A stretch of 49,343 bases of DNA from Gemmatimonadota bacterium. Its GTDB lineage: Bacteria; Gemmatimonadota; Gemmatimonadetes; Longimicrobiales; Gaopeijiaceae. Below, one piece after another: positions 8,342 through 16,954 of this stretch; the stretch's first letter is position 1, and every line of letters starts with the position of its first letter. The notes below the pieces were generated by a model. It had not been told where the DNA came from. It was given only the letters and a program-made list of their open reading frames with translations, and did not search any database. Both the position numbers and the translations under genes were made by a program. Location of the stretch: positions 1 to 49,343 of the forward strand of contig JAJDNI010000071.1 in NCBI GenBank assembly GCA_022340755.1, written 5' to 3'.

Positions 8342-9013
8342 CTACGCAGCCTTGGCGTCCCCGCGGCCCCAGGCCTCGCGATACCCCACCCAGCAGTGCC
8401 ACGCCGCCACGGCGACCACGCCCACGGCGAAAGTGGACATGAACATCGTGCCGAGATTGGGCCACGAGTGGGTGGTGAAGTTGGCTACCTGCTTGGTCCC
8501 CAGCACGACGGGCATGAATGGCTTGATGTTCACCGGCGCCCGTGGGTCCAGGTCGTGGCCGAAGACGTAGAGCTTGTAGACGAACCTCGCGAAGGAAAAC
8601 AGCCCAACGTACCCGGTGAGGACACCCAGGTCGATGAGGGATTTCACCTTGCCGATGGCCGCCGCTCGGAGGGTGAGGATCGCCAGGAGCCCCAGGGCGA
8701 AGGGGATCCAGTCCAGGTCCTCGAACTGGCTCCGGGCGATCTGGTGCATGCCGATGTAGTGGTTGAGCTCGTTGATCTCCTGGATGTCGTGGCCGTCATG
8801 ACCCCCGCCCAGCTTATAGGCGTACACGTCCATGTAGAGACCCTGCGGGTACTGAGGGGCCTCCATGCTGATTCGCCAGAGTGGTTGCGTGAAGCTCAGC
8901 GCCAGGGGGATCACCAACAGAGCCAGCAGGATCCGGCTCCGGAAGCGGACGGGCTCGTCAAGGAACACCTCGAAGCGGTCCACCAGCGGCCGCAGCTTCT
9001 TCTCGATGGTCAC
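8342..9013 (-). CDS. nos-operon membrane protein of unknown role
   Basis: The GTG start at 9013, with GGAGG upstream, gives 223 residues. One N-terminal membrane segment (ILLALLVIPLALSF, about 28-42) is followed by a large extracytoplasmic loop with GGGHDGHD and then EINELNHYIGMHQIA, and by about three further segments (PFALGLLAILTL, LGVLTGYVGLFSF, FMSTFAVGVVAVAAWHCWVGY). It is the last gene of the nos operon, 44 bp after nosY. It is not NosL: there is no lipobox and no Cys-based copper site. The His/Asp/Met-rich loop could bind copper or dock NosD (inference). The translation start region AGAACCGTGACCAT is identical to that of nosF. Confidence 0.75.
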   Translation of the reverse strand: MTIEKKLRPLVDRFEVFLDEPVRFRSRILLALLVIPLALSFTQPLWRISMEAPQYPQGLYMDVYAYKLGGGHDGHDIQEINELNHYIGMHQIARSQFEDLDWIPFALGLLAILTLRAAAIGKVKSLIDLGVLTGYVGLFSFARFVYKLYVFGHDLDPRAPVNIKPFMPVVLGTKQVANFTTHSWPNLGTMFMSTFAVGVVAVAAWHCWVGYREAWGRGDAKAA

Positions 9014-9057
9014 GGTTCTATGCCTCCACAGGACGCGGCCCGGCGGCCGCGTCGTCG

Positions 9058-9930
9058 CTAGACGAGGTCACCGGCGCGCAGGCGCGTCCGGGCCAGGAGC
9101 CAGCCGACGATGCCCACGAGGAGAGGCCACGCCACGCCTGTGACGAAGAGCAGGGAAGACCCGAGGCGATCCCGCAGGAAGAACCCCACGGGGCCCAGGG
9201 TGGTGAGGGTGGGCTCCGCCCCGGAGACAAGGGCAAGCCGGGCCGCCTCCACGGGATTGATACCAGCCAGCACGAAGACCAGGGAGGCAGGGAGCCGCCA
9301 CTGCAGCATGAGGCCCACCAGGCCGAAGTCCAGCAACGCCACGCCCAGCACCCACGCCAGGAGCAGGTACATCATCACGCGGTCGGGCTCCTGCACCCGC
9401 ACGGAGATGGCCAGGCCGATGCCCGTGAAGCTCCACAGCAGGGCGGCGCTCACCACCAGCGCCCGAACGAGAAAGAGCCACGGAATCGCCTGGTGGAAGC
9501 CGAGGGCGCCCACCCCCGCCAACACGGGCATGAGCACCACCAGGGGCAAGATCAGCGCGCCGTAGCGCACCAGCGTAACGGCGACCACGTAGTCGTCCCG
9601 GCTGATGGGGTGGCTGAAGAGCAGCTCGAGGGTGCCGTCCCTCCGCGCCCGACTCACGCCCAGCCCCGTTCCCGTGAGGGCCAGAAGGGGGAGGAGCACC
9701 ACCAGGGCGTGGCTCAGGGAGAGCAGCACCCGCTCCATTCCGGTGAAACCCAGCACGCCGGACTCCCGGGCTCCCACCAGCAGGAGGAGGGCCGACAGCG
9801 CGGAGTAGAGGCCTGCACAAAAGACGAGCCACCGGGACCTGAGGACCTCCCCTCCTTCCAGGCGGGCCAGGGCCCGCAGCCGCACCGTCGTCGAGGGCAC
9901 GGCGTCTGGGGAGGTGGCCAGGGCGCTCAT
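9058..9930 (-). CDS. nosY: NosY, ABC transporter permease for NosZ maturation
   Basis: The ATG 9930 follows GGGGAGGAAGG and gives 290 residues. It overlaps the nosF stop by 4 bp (ATGA). About six hydrophobic segments are visible, including [93 protein letters not shown] and a C-terminal [13 protein letters not shown]. The segment [18 protein letters not shown] is the conserved ABC-2 cytoplasmic coupling motif. With NosF it forms the transporter that works with NosD on sulfur delivery or copper-centre assembly in periplasmic NosZ. Confidence 0.9.
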   Translation of the reverse strand: MSALATSPDAVPSTTVRLRALARLEGGEVLRSRWLVFCAGLYSALSALLLLVGARESGVLGFTGMERVLLSLSHALVVLLPLLALTGTGLGVSRARRDGTLELLFSHPISRDDYVVAVTLVRYGALILPLVVLMPVLAGVGALGFHQAIPWLFLVRALVVSAALLWSFTGIGLAISVRVQEPDRVMMYLLLAWVLGVALLDFGLVGLMLQWRLPASLVFVLAGINPVEAARLALVSGAEPTLTTLGPVGFFLRDRLGSSLLFVTGVAWPLLVGIVGWLLARTRLRAGDLV

Positions 9931-10667
9931 GAGACCTTCCTCCCCTGGTCGCACAGGCAGTCGTCGGGGGAGGGCGTGGGCCTCCACGGCCCCCCATTGA
10001 GTCGCTCCGCCACCGCCGGCGACGTCACCGGGGCGTCCAGGGTGATCCGTCCGTCTTCCAGCACCACCACGCGGTCCACCAGGCGACGAACCTCGTCCAG
10101 GCGATGGGAGCAGAGAATGAGGGTGGCTCGGGCGGCGCGTCCTCTGAAGAGCTCGAAGAAGGACGCCCGGGCGTCGTGGTCCAGGCTCGCCGTGGGCTCG
10201 TCCATGATGAACAGAGACGCCGGTGCGGCCAGCGCCAAGGAGATGAGGAGCTTCTGCTTCATGCCCCCGGAGAGGCTGCGCACCGGCCGGTGGCGCAGGG
10301 CGTCGACGTCCAGGTCGAGCGACGTCGCCGTGGCGGTTATGTCGCGGCCGTCCAGGCCGCGCAGCGCAGTCACCGCCCGCACCACCTCCCCCACGGAGGC
10401 GCCCAGCTGCGGTGTCGTCTGGGGCACGTAAGCCAGGCGGGCGGCGAGGCGGGCGCGGTGGCGGAAGGGATCTGCATCATCCAGTCGGACGCTGCCTTCG
10501 CACCGCACGATGCCCATGACGGCTCGTACCAGGGTGGACTTGCCCGAGCCGTTGGGTCCCACCAGGGCCACCCGCTCTCCGGCGGCGATGCTCAGGTCGA
10601 CTCCCTCCAGGGCGGCGACGCTCCCGAAGCGCTTGGTCACGTCCTTCAGCTCGACGCGCATGGTCAC
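9927..10667 (-). CDS. nosF: NosF, ABC ATPase for NosZ maturation
   Basis: The GTG 10667 overlaps the nosD stop as GTGA, matching the coupling seen at nosF/nosY, and gives 246 residues; ATG 10661 is an alternative. Walker A is GPNGSGKST (residues 37-45), the Q-loop is near YVPQTTPQ, the signature LSGGMKQ, Walker [13 protein letters not shown], and the switch His is in LILCSHR. The size and the position between nosD and nosY identify it as NosF, which drives the NosDFY complex on the cytoplasmic side. The last 20 residues (with DDCLCDQ) are a lineage-specific tail. Confidence 0.93.
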   Translation of the reverse strand: MTMRVELKDVTKRFGSVAALEGVDLSIAAGERVALVGPNGSGKSTLVRAVMGIVRCEGSVRLDDADPFRHRARLAARLAYVPQTTPQLGASVGEVVRAVTALRGLDGRDITATATSLDLDVDALRHRPVRSLSGGMKQKLLISLALAAPASLFIMDEPTASLDHDARASFFELFRGRAARATLILCSHRLDEVRRLVDRVVVLEDGRITLDAPVTSPAVAERLNGGPWRPTPSPDDCLCDQGRKVS

Positions 10668-12025
10668 GGTTCTTTCCGGTCCCGCGCCGGGGGCGGGGAC
10701 ACGCGGGGTTGGGGGTCGGTGAGGAGGGTCTCCGGCTCCAGGAGGGGGAAGACCCGGGCGGCCGCGTCCAGGAGTCCCAGGGCCAGCGTGCCGCGGAGGA
10801 GCGCCAGCTGGGGATGGTCGGCCACGAGGCTCTCGGAGAAGCTGCGGACCTCGTAGGGCACGTCCCCCGAGCCGTCGCCGTCCAGATCGTAGCCCTGGTA
10901 GTCGTCGAAGTAGTTGCCCTTCCAGGTCACGCCCTGGGCGTTGCCACGGCCCTCCACGACCACCTGAGTCTGGTTGGCCTCGAAGGCGTTCCCGAGAAAG
11001 GCGTTGCGCCGCTCGCTGGAGTGGAACGTGACGCCGGTAACGCAGCGGGCGAAGGTGTTGGCCCGGACCCATACCGAGTCCCCCTCGCGGAACGGAGACG
11101 TGTCCAGGTAGACGCACGTCTTGTCCCGGACGAAGCGGTTCGCCTCGACGACGAGGTTCCCCGACTCCTTCACGCCCAGACCCATGCCGCCCGCCGAGGC
11201 ATTGCCGGCGATGTCGTTGTTCCGGAGGGTGGTCCCGCGGGAGTACATGACGAAGACGCCGACGATGTTGTCCCTGTAGTCTCCGTTCTCCACGACGCAG
11301 TCGTCGGAGTACATGAAGTGGGTGGCGTATCGGGAGCGCTCCACGCGGTTACCGACGATGTGGTTGCCCGGCGAGTACCACACCAGGATGTCCCGGGAGT
11401 CCTCCAGCCGGTTGCCTGCCACCACGGAGCCCCGGACCTCCCAGAGGCGTACGCCGTCGCCGCGGATACCCACCGGAAGCTCGGCTCGGCCCACGACATG
11501 GTTGCCCTCGATGAGGAGATCGTGGGACTGCTCCGCGATGATGCCGAAGAGGGCGCCGCGTATCTCGAGGTCGTGGACCTCGATGCCCCTCCCGTGGACG
11601 TAGACGGCGGCGTCCATCTTGTCGTAGCGGTCGCCACTTCCTTCGACGGTGAAACCCTCGAGGGCCACGCTGTCGGCCACCACACGGAGAGTGGTACCGG
11701 TGCCGTCGGAGTGGATCACCGCGGCGTGGGAACCCTGGAGGGTGAGGGACCGGTGGATCTCCACCGGCCCGACGTACGTGCCGTCGGAGAGGCAGAGGAC
11801 GGTGCCCGCGACGACCTGATCGACCACGGCCTGGAGGGCGGCGCCGGGGGGGACGACTCGCCCCCCGGCGGGACAGGGGAGGGGGAAGGGGGTCCCGGAG
11901 GCCACCTCCGCGGCCCTCTTCGCCCCTTCTTGCCGCCCCGACGCGGCGGCGGCCAGGAAAAGCGCCGCCACCACGCCACAGGAGGTCAACAGGTGTCTCC
12001 TGCCCAGGGGGGCCATGGTGAACAC
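10664..12025 (-). CDS. nosD: NosD, periplasmic NosZ maturation protein
   Basis: The 453-residue product starts 3 bp after the nosZ stop; ATG 12016 is an alternative start. A signal peptide ([21 protein letters not shown]) precedes a right-handed parallel beta-helix of CASH/NosD repeats, seen as recurring N-x-(I/V) rungs such as [45 protein letters not shown] and VYLDTSPF. The C-terminal signature [21 protein letters not shown] is diagnostic of NosD. The protein takes copper and sulfur cargo from the NosFY transporter for building the CuZ cluster of NosZ. Confidence 0.95.
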   Translation of the reverse strand: MFTMAPLGRRHLLTSCGVVAALFLAAAASGRQEGAKRAAEVASGTPFPLPCPAGGRVVPPGAALQAVVDQVVAGTVLCLSDGTYVGPVEIHRSLTLQGSHAAVIHSDGTGTTLRVVADSVALEGFTVEGSGDRYDKMDAAVYVHGRGIEVHDLEIRGALFGIIAEQSHDLLIEGNHVVGRAELPVGIRGDGVRLWEVRGSVVAGNRLEDSRDILVWYSPGNHIVGNRVERSRYATHFMYSDDCVVENGDYRDNIVGVFVMYSRGTTLRNNDIAGNASAGGMGLGVKESGNLVVEANRFVRDKTCVYLDTSPFREGDSVWVRANTFARCVTGVTFHSSERRNAFLGNAFEANQTQVVVEGRGNAQGVTWKGNYFDDYQGYDLDGDGSGDVPYEVRSFSESLVADHPQLALLRGTLALGLLDAAARVFPLLEPETLLTDPQPRVSPPPARDRKEP

Positions 12026-12028
12026 GTG

Positions 12029-13990
12029 TCAGCCCTTCACCAGCATGTAGCCCATCATCTCCAGGTGCAGTGCCGAGCAGAACTCGGTGCAGTAGTACGG
12101 GAACACTCCCGCTTTGTCGGTGACGACGGTGACGTTCGCGGTCTTCCCGGCCTCGAGACTCAGGTTGACGTCGTACTCGCCAAGCCCGAAGCCGTGGGTG
12201 GCGTCGGGAGTCTGCTCGAGGTTGGTGATGTGGAAGTGGACGGTGTCGCCCTTCGTGACATCCACCCGGTCGGGCTTGAAGTGGCTGCGCACCGCGGTCA
12301 TGTAGACGTCCACGACCCTGCCATGCCGCTCCACCCGGGCCTGGTCCTCGGAGGTGATGGCATGGGGATCCGGCTGGTGGGTGACCTGATTCTCTCCAAC
12401 GGGTGAGTACATCTGCGCCGCGTTGAGCTTGTCGGCGCTGATGATCTGCGCGTAGTGCGGCTCACCCAGGCCGATGGGCAGGTCGTAGAGCAGCTGCATC
12501 TGGGGCGTGCTCGTGTCGATGAGCTGCATGTTCTGCGGCATGAGCGGACCAACGTTGTTGAAGCGGTCGATGGACCACTTGTCCAGCGCCACCACGTAGT
12601 GGCCTTTGGGGTGCTCGCTGTCACCCTCGGGTGTCGCCAGGTGCCCGATGTTGTAGTGCACCGGGATCTTCTCCAGGACCTTCATGTCCTTGAGGGACCA
12701 CTTCGCGATCTTCGACTCGATGAAGAGTGACGTGTACCCGTTGCCCTGGTCGTCCCACTGGGTATGCAGCGGTCCGAGGCCCAGCTCCACCTGTCCGTGG
12801 AGCGCCGTCTGGAAGCCGATGATGGGCACCCCGTAGGGGTCGTTGCCCTCGAAGTTCTTCACGTCAATGGCGGCCTTGATCTTCGACCAGTCGTAGACGG
12901 TCTCATGGGTGTCGAGCTTCCCCGAGACCGCCAGGTACCGGCCGTCGGGGGTGACGTCCACGCCGTGAGGGCTCTTGGGCTCGGGCACGAAGTAGAGGAG
13001 CCCCTCCTGCACCGCCGTGGCCAGAGGAATCACGCGCACGCCCTGGACGTTCCGGGTCTTGCCGGCCTGCGCCGCCACCTCCGCGGCCTTCTTCCAGTCG
13101 ATGACGTGGAGGTAGTCCATGTCGTTCTGGGAGGCGCCGGACTCCAGGGGCGGTTGACCTTCCATGTCGCCGCCGTGGGAGCGCTCGGTGTCGAAGGAGT
13201 TGATGAAGGCCCACCCGTCGCTCACCAGCTTGCCCGCGTCGGAGAGGTCCTGCATGTAGGGGGGAAGCTCCATCGCGAACGACTGCGACGGGTCGATGGC
13301 TCCGTTGTCGCGGTCGAACTTCCAGAACATGACGGCGCCGCGGTACTTGTCGTCAAAGTCCGTGATCGGCTGGTAGCTGCCGTCCAGGGGCACCGGGTAC
13401 TGGCCGCCCTCGATGATGTAGTCGGTGTTGGGCGTGACGAAGGAGCCGCCGTGGTCCGTGCCCAGGATCGGTGAGTGCACGATCTGGGTGGTGACGAAGT
13501 CCTTCAGGCTCACCACCGCGATGCGTGCGTTGGCCTTGTCGTTGATGAACAGGAATTGCCCGTCGTAGTCACCGTTGGTCTCCGACAGCGCTGGGTGGTG
13601 GCTATCACCCCAGGTCAGGTCCTTCCCCCTGGGGGAGCTGCTCGCCATGAGGGCCTTGGTCTGGTCGTCGAAGCCGTAGCCCTGCCAGGGCTCCGGCGTG
13701 AAGACGCCGATATACTTGAGGATGCGCATCGACGGGATGCCGATGACGATGACCTGACCGCTGTGGCCCCCCGACGCGAACATGACGAAGGGGTCGGTCC
13801 GGCCAGTGGGCGTGTAGGTCTTGAGGGCCGCCACCACGTCGGCCTCGCTCAGGTTGCGCGCCTGCATGAGCTCCTGCACCGACGCGCCAGCCGTTCCGCC
13901 TCCCGATCCACCGCACCCCGCTAGCACCGCAGCCGCGATCGCTCCTGTAAGCAGACGCCCCATCGGGCGCGTCCAACTCTTCCGTGGCAT
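12029..13990 (-). CDS. nosZ: Nitrous-oxide reductase NosZ, clade II (Sec/lipoprotein type)
   Basis: The 653-residue enzyme reduces N2O to N2 outside the cytoplasmic membrane. The ATG follows AGGAGAA. The N-terminus lacks a Tat motif and instead shows a Sec signal ending in lipobox LAGC (Cys26), as in atypical, clade II NosZ; it is probably membrane-tethered. A seven-bladed propeller carries the CuZ ligands, beginning with DSHHPALS (His131, His132). The C-terminal cupredoxin has the CuA site: His599 in THGFG, then C634-x3-C638-x3-H642-x2-M645. All visible key residues are intact. It is flanked by the donor cytochrome and nosDFY. Confidence 0.97.
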   Translation of the reverse strand: MPRKSWTRPMGRLLTGAIAAAVLAGCGGSGGGTAGASVQELMQARNLSEADVVAALKTYTPTGRTDPFVMFASGGHSGQVIVIGIPSMRILKYIGVFTPEPWQGYGFDDQTKALMASSSPRGKDLTWGDSHHPALSETNGDYDGQFLFINDKANARIAVVSLKDFVTTQIVHSPILGTDHGGSFVTPNTDYIIEGGQYPVPLDGSYQPITDFDDKYRGAVMFWKFDRDNGAIDPSQSFAMELPPYMQDLSDAGKLVSDGWAFINSFDTERSHGGDMEGQPPLESGASQNDMDYLHVIDWKKAAEVAAQAGKTRNVQGVRVIPLATAVQEGLLYFVPEPKSPHGVDVTPDGRYLAVSGKLDTHETVYDWSKIKAAIDVKNFEGNDPYGVPIIGFQTALHGQVELGLGPLHTQWDDQGNGYTSLFIESKIAKWSLKDMKVLEKIPVHYNIGHLATPEGDSEHPKGHYVVALDKWSIDRFNNVGPLMPQNMQLIDTSTPQMQLLYDLPIGLGEPHYAQIISADKLNAAQMYSPVGENQVTHQPDPHAITSEDQARVERHGRVVDVYMTAVRSHFKPDRVDVTKGDTVHFHITNLEQTPDATHGFGLGEYDVNLSLEAGKTANVTVVTDKAGVFPYYCTEFCSALHLEMMGYMLVKG

Positions 13991-14029
13991 GAGGGTTCTC
14001 CTCTATTGATGGTTGGCCGCAGGGTGCGG

Positions 14030-14479
14030 CTACTTCTCTTTCCCGAAGTTCCGGACGATCTCCCGCAGCGCTGCCACGATGGCGGGTTTGCTCCCGAGGT
14101 CGGGGTTGGCCACCATGGCGGGGCTGCGGCCGACGGCGGCGCCGCCGTAGACGATGGCCTGCTCGATCTCTTTGTCGGTGACCGAGTCCTGCCAGGCCGT
14201 GTCGTGGTAGTTGCGCGGCCTGGGGTCGAGGCCCGCCCCACCGGGACCGTCCCCCCGCCCCTCGGCGCCATGGCACACGGCGCAGCGGGTCGAGAAGATC
14301 TGTTGGGCCTGCTGGTGGGCCTCGGGGGTGATCTCCGCCGATGCCACAGCCGCTCCGCTGGGGCTTTCCGCCGCAGCCTGGCTCGATCGGCCGGCGTCGG
14401 TCTTTGAGCCGCCGCAAGCGGAGAGAGCCCCCAGGGTGAGCAAGGCGCCCACCGCCAGTGACCGAGTCGTGCCATTCAT
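14030..14479 (-). CDS. Lipoprotein monohaem cytochrome c (nos operon)
   Basis: The ATG 14479 follows GGAGGTAG and gives 149 residues. The signal ends in lipobox LSAC (Cys22), then a low-complexity Ala/Ser linker. One class I cytochrome c domain follows, with CAVCH (Cys66-Cys69-His70), GDGPGGAGLDPRPRNY and the distal Met in GRSPAM (Met122). It is the first gene of the operon, 39 bp before nosZ, and probably donates electrons to CuA of NosZ from the bc1 or alternative complex (inference, matching cytochromes of other clade II clusters). The TCATGATTATATGAT operator lies 45 bp upstream. Confidence 0.9.
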   Translation of the reverse strand: MNGTTRSLAVGALLTLGALSACGGSKTDAGRSSQAAAESPSGAAVASAEITPEAHQQAQQIFSTRCAVCHGAEGRGDGPGGAGLDPRPRNYHDTAWQDSVTDKEIEQAIVYGGAAVGRSPAMVANPDLGSKPAIVAALREIVRNFGKEK

Positions 14480-14523
14480 TGTCCTACCTCCGGGGGTATC
14501 GTGGGTCTGAAAAACAGCATTGA

Positions 14524-14538
14524 TCATGATTATATGAT
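14524..14538. promoter_or_regulatory. Putative Rrf2/NsrR-like operator, nos promoter
   Basis: TCATGATTATATGAT lies 45 bp upstream of the cytochrome/nosZ operon start. It contains the inverted repeat ATCAT/ATGAT and differs by one base from the motif at 15032-15046 before the Rrf2 gene. Such AT-rich sequence stands out in this GC-rich window. It may overlap the operon promoter. Confidence 0.65.
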
Positions 14539-14562
14539 GTTTGTGTTCGTGACTCGGCAAGT

Positions 14563-14997
14563 TCAGCCTCCAGTGAGACCCTCCGGTAGGGCCGTGCCTT
14601 CCTGGGACAATCCCAGCACGGTGGTCTCACGGAAGAACGCTCTGACCGCTGTCGAAACGCTCTGCCAGCGTGCGTGCGCCGCGCAGGGGTTGTCGTCGCT
14701 GCACCGCTCCCTGCCCAGCAGGCACCCGGAGCCGCTGGCGACCTCGTCGAAGGGGTCCACCACCCGGTCCAGCGTCAGCTTCGCGGCGTCCACCCCGAGC
14801 CTGAAACCACCCCGGGGACCCCGTGTGGACGAGAGCACACCCGACCGGGCGAGGACGTGCAGGATCTTGGACAGGTAGTTGCGCGGCACGTCCAGCGCCT
14901 CGGCGATGTCGTCGACGCGGGCCAACTCGTCGCCCACGTGCTCCGCCAGGTACAGCACGGCTTTCAAGGCATAGATCGCCGTCCGCGACAGGATCAC
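14563..14997 (-). CDS. Rrf2/NsrR-family Fe-S transcriptional regulator
   Basis: The 144-residue winged-helix Rrf2 protein has the DNA-reading N-terminus (MILSRTAIYALKAVLYLAEH), the HTH LARVDDIAEALDVPRNYLSKILHVLARSG and the wing TRGPRGGFRLG. Three cysteines, Cys92-x6-Cys99-x5-Cys105 (GCLLGRERCSDDNPC), are placed as in the cluster-binding loop of NsrR/IscR-type members, so it can probably hold an Fe-S cluster and sense NO, O2 or redox state. It lies directly upstream of the nos operon on the same strand. Its own promoter and the operon's share a motif, which suggests control of nos genes and autoregulation. Confidence 0.92.
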   Translation of the reverse strand: MILSRTAIYALKAVLYLAEHVGDELARVDDIAEALDVPRNYLSKILHVLARSGVLSSTRGPRGGFRLGVDAAKLTLDRVVDPFDEVASGSGCLLGRERCSDDNPCAAHARWQSVSTAVRAFFRETTVLGLSQEGTALPEGLTGG

Positions 14998-15022
14998 CGG
15001 ATGGCCTCACCGCGTCGAATTC

Positions 15023-15046
15023 TCATATTGTTCATGATAATATGAT
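15023..15046. promoter_or_regulatory. Putative Rrf2 autoregulatory operator
   Basis: A perfect 7-bp inverted repeat, TCATATT (15023-15029) with AATATGA (15039-15045), is separated by 9 bp. The overlapping TCATGATAATATGAT (15032-15046) matches 14 of 15 bases of the nos-promoter motif. It lies 26-49 bp upstream of the Rrf2 start, the usual position of a self-repression site. Confidence 0.65.
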
Positions 15047-15253
15047 AAATGGTAGATGCAAGGGGTTCCTTCCATGGTCGCTGAGATGGCGCTTGCAGAG
15101 CCCTGAGTGCCGCCTGACAAGCGTGCGGTCGGCAGTGCGAGTCTACCCGGGCCCATGCCTCAAAAGGCGACGTCCCGCCTGGTCCATCGACACCGGGCGG
15201 GGCGGTTTGAGTTGGCCAGTCCTTCTTCTCGCAGGCATGGCTCGTGAAGCGGG

Positions 15254-16579
15254 CTACGTTGAGACCGTGGACGTCGCCTGGGCGATCAGGCGCGCAGCCT
15301 GGCGGGCGCCGCCGTACCTGCGCAACTGACCCCTCAGGCGCTCAGCGTTGCGAGCATATTCCGGTTGGGAGAGGATGAGGCGCACCGCATCGCGCAACGG
15401 CTCGGGACGCAGGTGCTTCTTTGTACCGCTGGCGTTGCCTTCCGGCAGGACGACAATGCCGGCGCCCGCAGCGGCGACCCGGCGAGCATTGCTTTCGCGC
15501 TCCGAGTAGGTGGGCACGATCACCTGCGGGCGTCCGGCCCAGAGGCCGGTCTGACAGGAGCCGTAGCCACCGTGGTGGATCATCAGGGAGCAACGCTCGG
15601 CCAGTGACAGAGCCGGTAGGTACGGAGCGTAGCGGAAGTTGGCGGGCAGATGCCGGAATCGACGCGGCAGCGGCTGGTGACCGGTGGTGAGGACGACCTG
15701 GACCGGCTCTTCGCTCAGCGCCTCGATGCAGGCTTCCAGCACGACCAGTGAGTCGAAGGGCGTACTCGAGCCGCGCATGTACCGCATGTTGCCCGGGTAC
15801 ACCCAGACGAGCGGTTGCCCCTGCTCCGATCGAGGGACCCACTCGGGCAAGGCAGCGTTGGGTGGCTCCCACAGGATCGGACCGATGTGGGTGAGGGTCG
15901 GGTGCCCCGGCACCGGATCCGTTTCGGGTATCCCAAGGACGAGGGTCGGATCCCCCAGGAGGAGCTCGGCGGTCCGCTGTACGGACGGCAGCTCCAGCTC
16001 CGCCAGGACCTGGTTCAGGCCGGTTACTGCCGTGGGTAGACCCGCGGGTACCGGTCGCCACCAGATGAAGCCAGCGCTGTCGGGGTGCGTGTCGGCCTGA
16101 AGCACGCTCACGAGCCGTGTGCCGGTAGCCCGGGCGGCGATGCAGGCGAGGGGGTTCCAGAAGTCAACCACGGCATCGGCCCGGCAGTCGCGGATGAGCC
16201 GTATCAGACTGGCGACTGCCGCCCGGGCGAAATCGACGTCCCCCGTCCCCAGAAGGGCGAAGAAGTGGTCGACGGTCCACACCTCCGCCGTGGCGGATCG
16301 GCGCATCTGCCTCCACAACCGCATCATCACTCTGATCTCGTGCCACCGACCGCGACACAGCAGTCGCAGCATGGTAGCCTCGTCGCTGAGGCTGTAGAGC
16401 GGTTCGTCCGGGACACGGCCCTCGAAGCCAGCGTCCTCAACGAGCCTGCGGGGCGCCGCCCCCGGGCTGCAGAAGAGCACTTCGTGACCCAGGTCGCGTA
16501 GCTCCCGTGCGATGGGCAGCGAGCGCGTGAGGAGGCCGAGGTCGTTCGAGGGAAGCGTCGTGAAGAGAAAGGTGGACAT
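15254..16579 (-). CDS. UGT/MGT-type glycosyltransferase (GT1 fold GT-B)
   Basis: The ATG 16579 (MSTFLFTTLPSNDLGLLTRS) gives 441 residues in the GT-B fold of the macrolide/ergosterol glucosyltransferase group. The N-terminal acceptor domain contains LPIARELRDLGHEVLFCSP. The C-terminal donor domain has PLVWVYPGNMRYM, VQVVLTTGHQPLP and the nucleotide-sugar motif MIHHGGYGSCQTGLWAGRPQ in two visible blocks. It probably transfers a hexose from a UDP- or dTDP-sugar to a small hydrophobic acceptor. No biosynthetic gene cluster surrounds it, so the acceptor is unknown. The frame is open further upstream to 16714 without family similarity. Confidence 0.88.
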   Translation of the reverse strand: MSTFLFTTLPSNDLGLLTRSLPIARELRDLGHEVLFCSPGAAPRRLVEDAGFEGRVPDEPLYSLSDEATMLRLLCRGRWHEIRVMMRLWRQMRRSATAEVWTVDHFFALLGTGDVDFARAAVASLIRLIRDCRADAVVDFWNPLACIAARATGTRLVSVLQADTHPDSAGFIWWRPVPAGLPTAVTGLNQVLAELELPSVQRTAELLLGDPTLVLGIPETDPVPGHPTLTHIGPILWEPPNAALPEWVPRSEQGQPLVWVYPGNMRYMRGSSTPFDSLVVLEACIEALSEEPVQVVLTTGHQPLPRRFRHLPANFRYAPYLPALSLAERCSLMIHHGGYGSCQTGLWAGRPQVIVPTYSERESNARRVAAAGAGIVVLPEGNASGTKKHLRPEPLRDAVRLILSQPEYARNAERLRGQLRRYGGARQAARLIAQATSTVST

Positions 16580-16954
16580 GCCGACCCCCGCGCAGTGGAT
16601 TGGCATACCGGGTGGCCCGTGGAGCCGCCCATGCAGAATCGGCAGGTGGATGATAGGTACGCTGGTTGCCCCGGACCGTCCAGATCCAGGCCGAATCAGC
16701 TCCGGTCGGAGCAAGAGCCTCCAATCCCCCGTTCAACAAGCCAGGAGAGGGTCAGCCCTCCAAAACGCACCCGCTCGCGTGTCTCCAGACAACCGGGGGT
16801 ATCTTGCCGCCTGTCCTCCGGTCTCTGTGGTCGGCATATGTCGCTTGAACATGTATCATACGGCACGGCTGTGGTGCGTGATGGCAAGGCAGCGGGTGCG
16901 TGTCATGACAATCCCACCCCGACCACCACGATCGAGTTCTGACAGGGGCGCGCG

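Noticed and set aside
10709-12406. 565-codon open frame on the plus strand
   Set aside because: It lies antisense to nosD and nosZ, both of which have clear family signatures.
14520-14533. FNR-like box TTGAT-CATG-ATTAT in the nos promoter
   Set aside because: Only the left half matches TTGAT-N4-ATCAA; the overlapping motif shared with the rrf2 promoter explains the sequence better.
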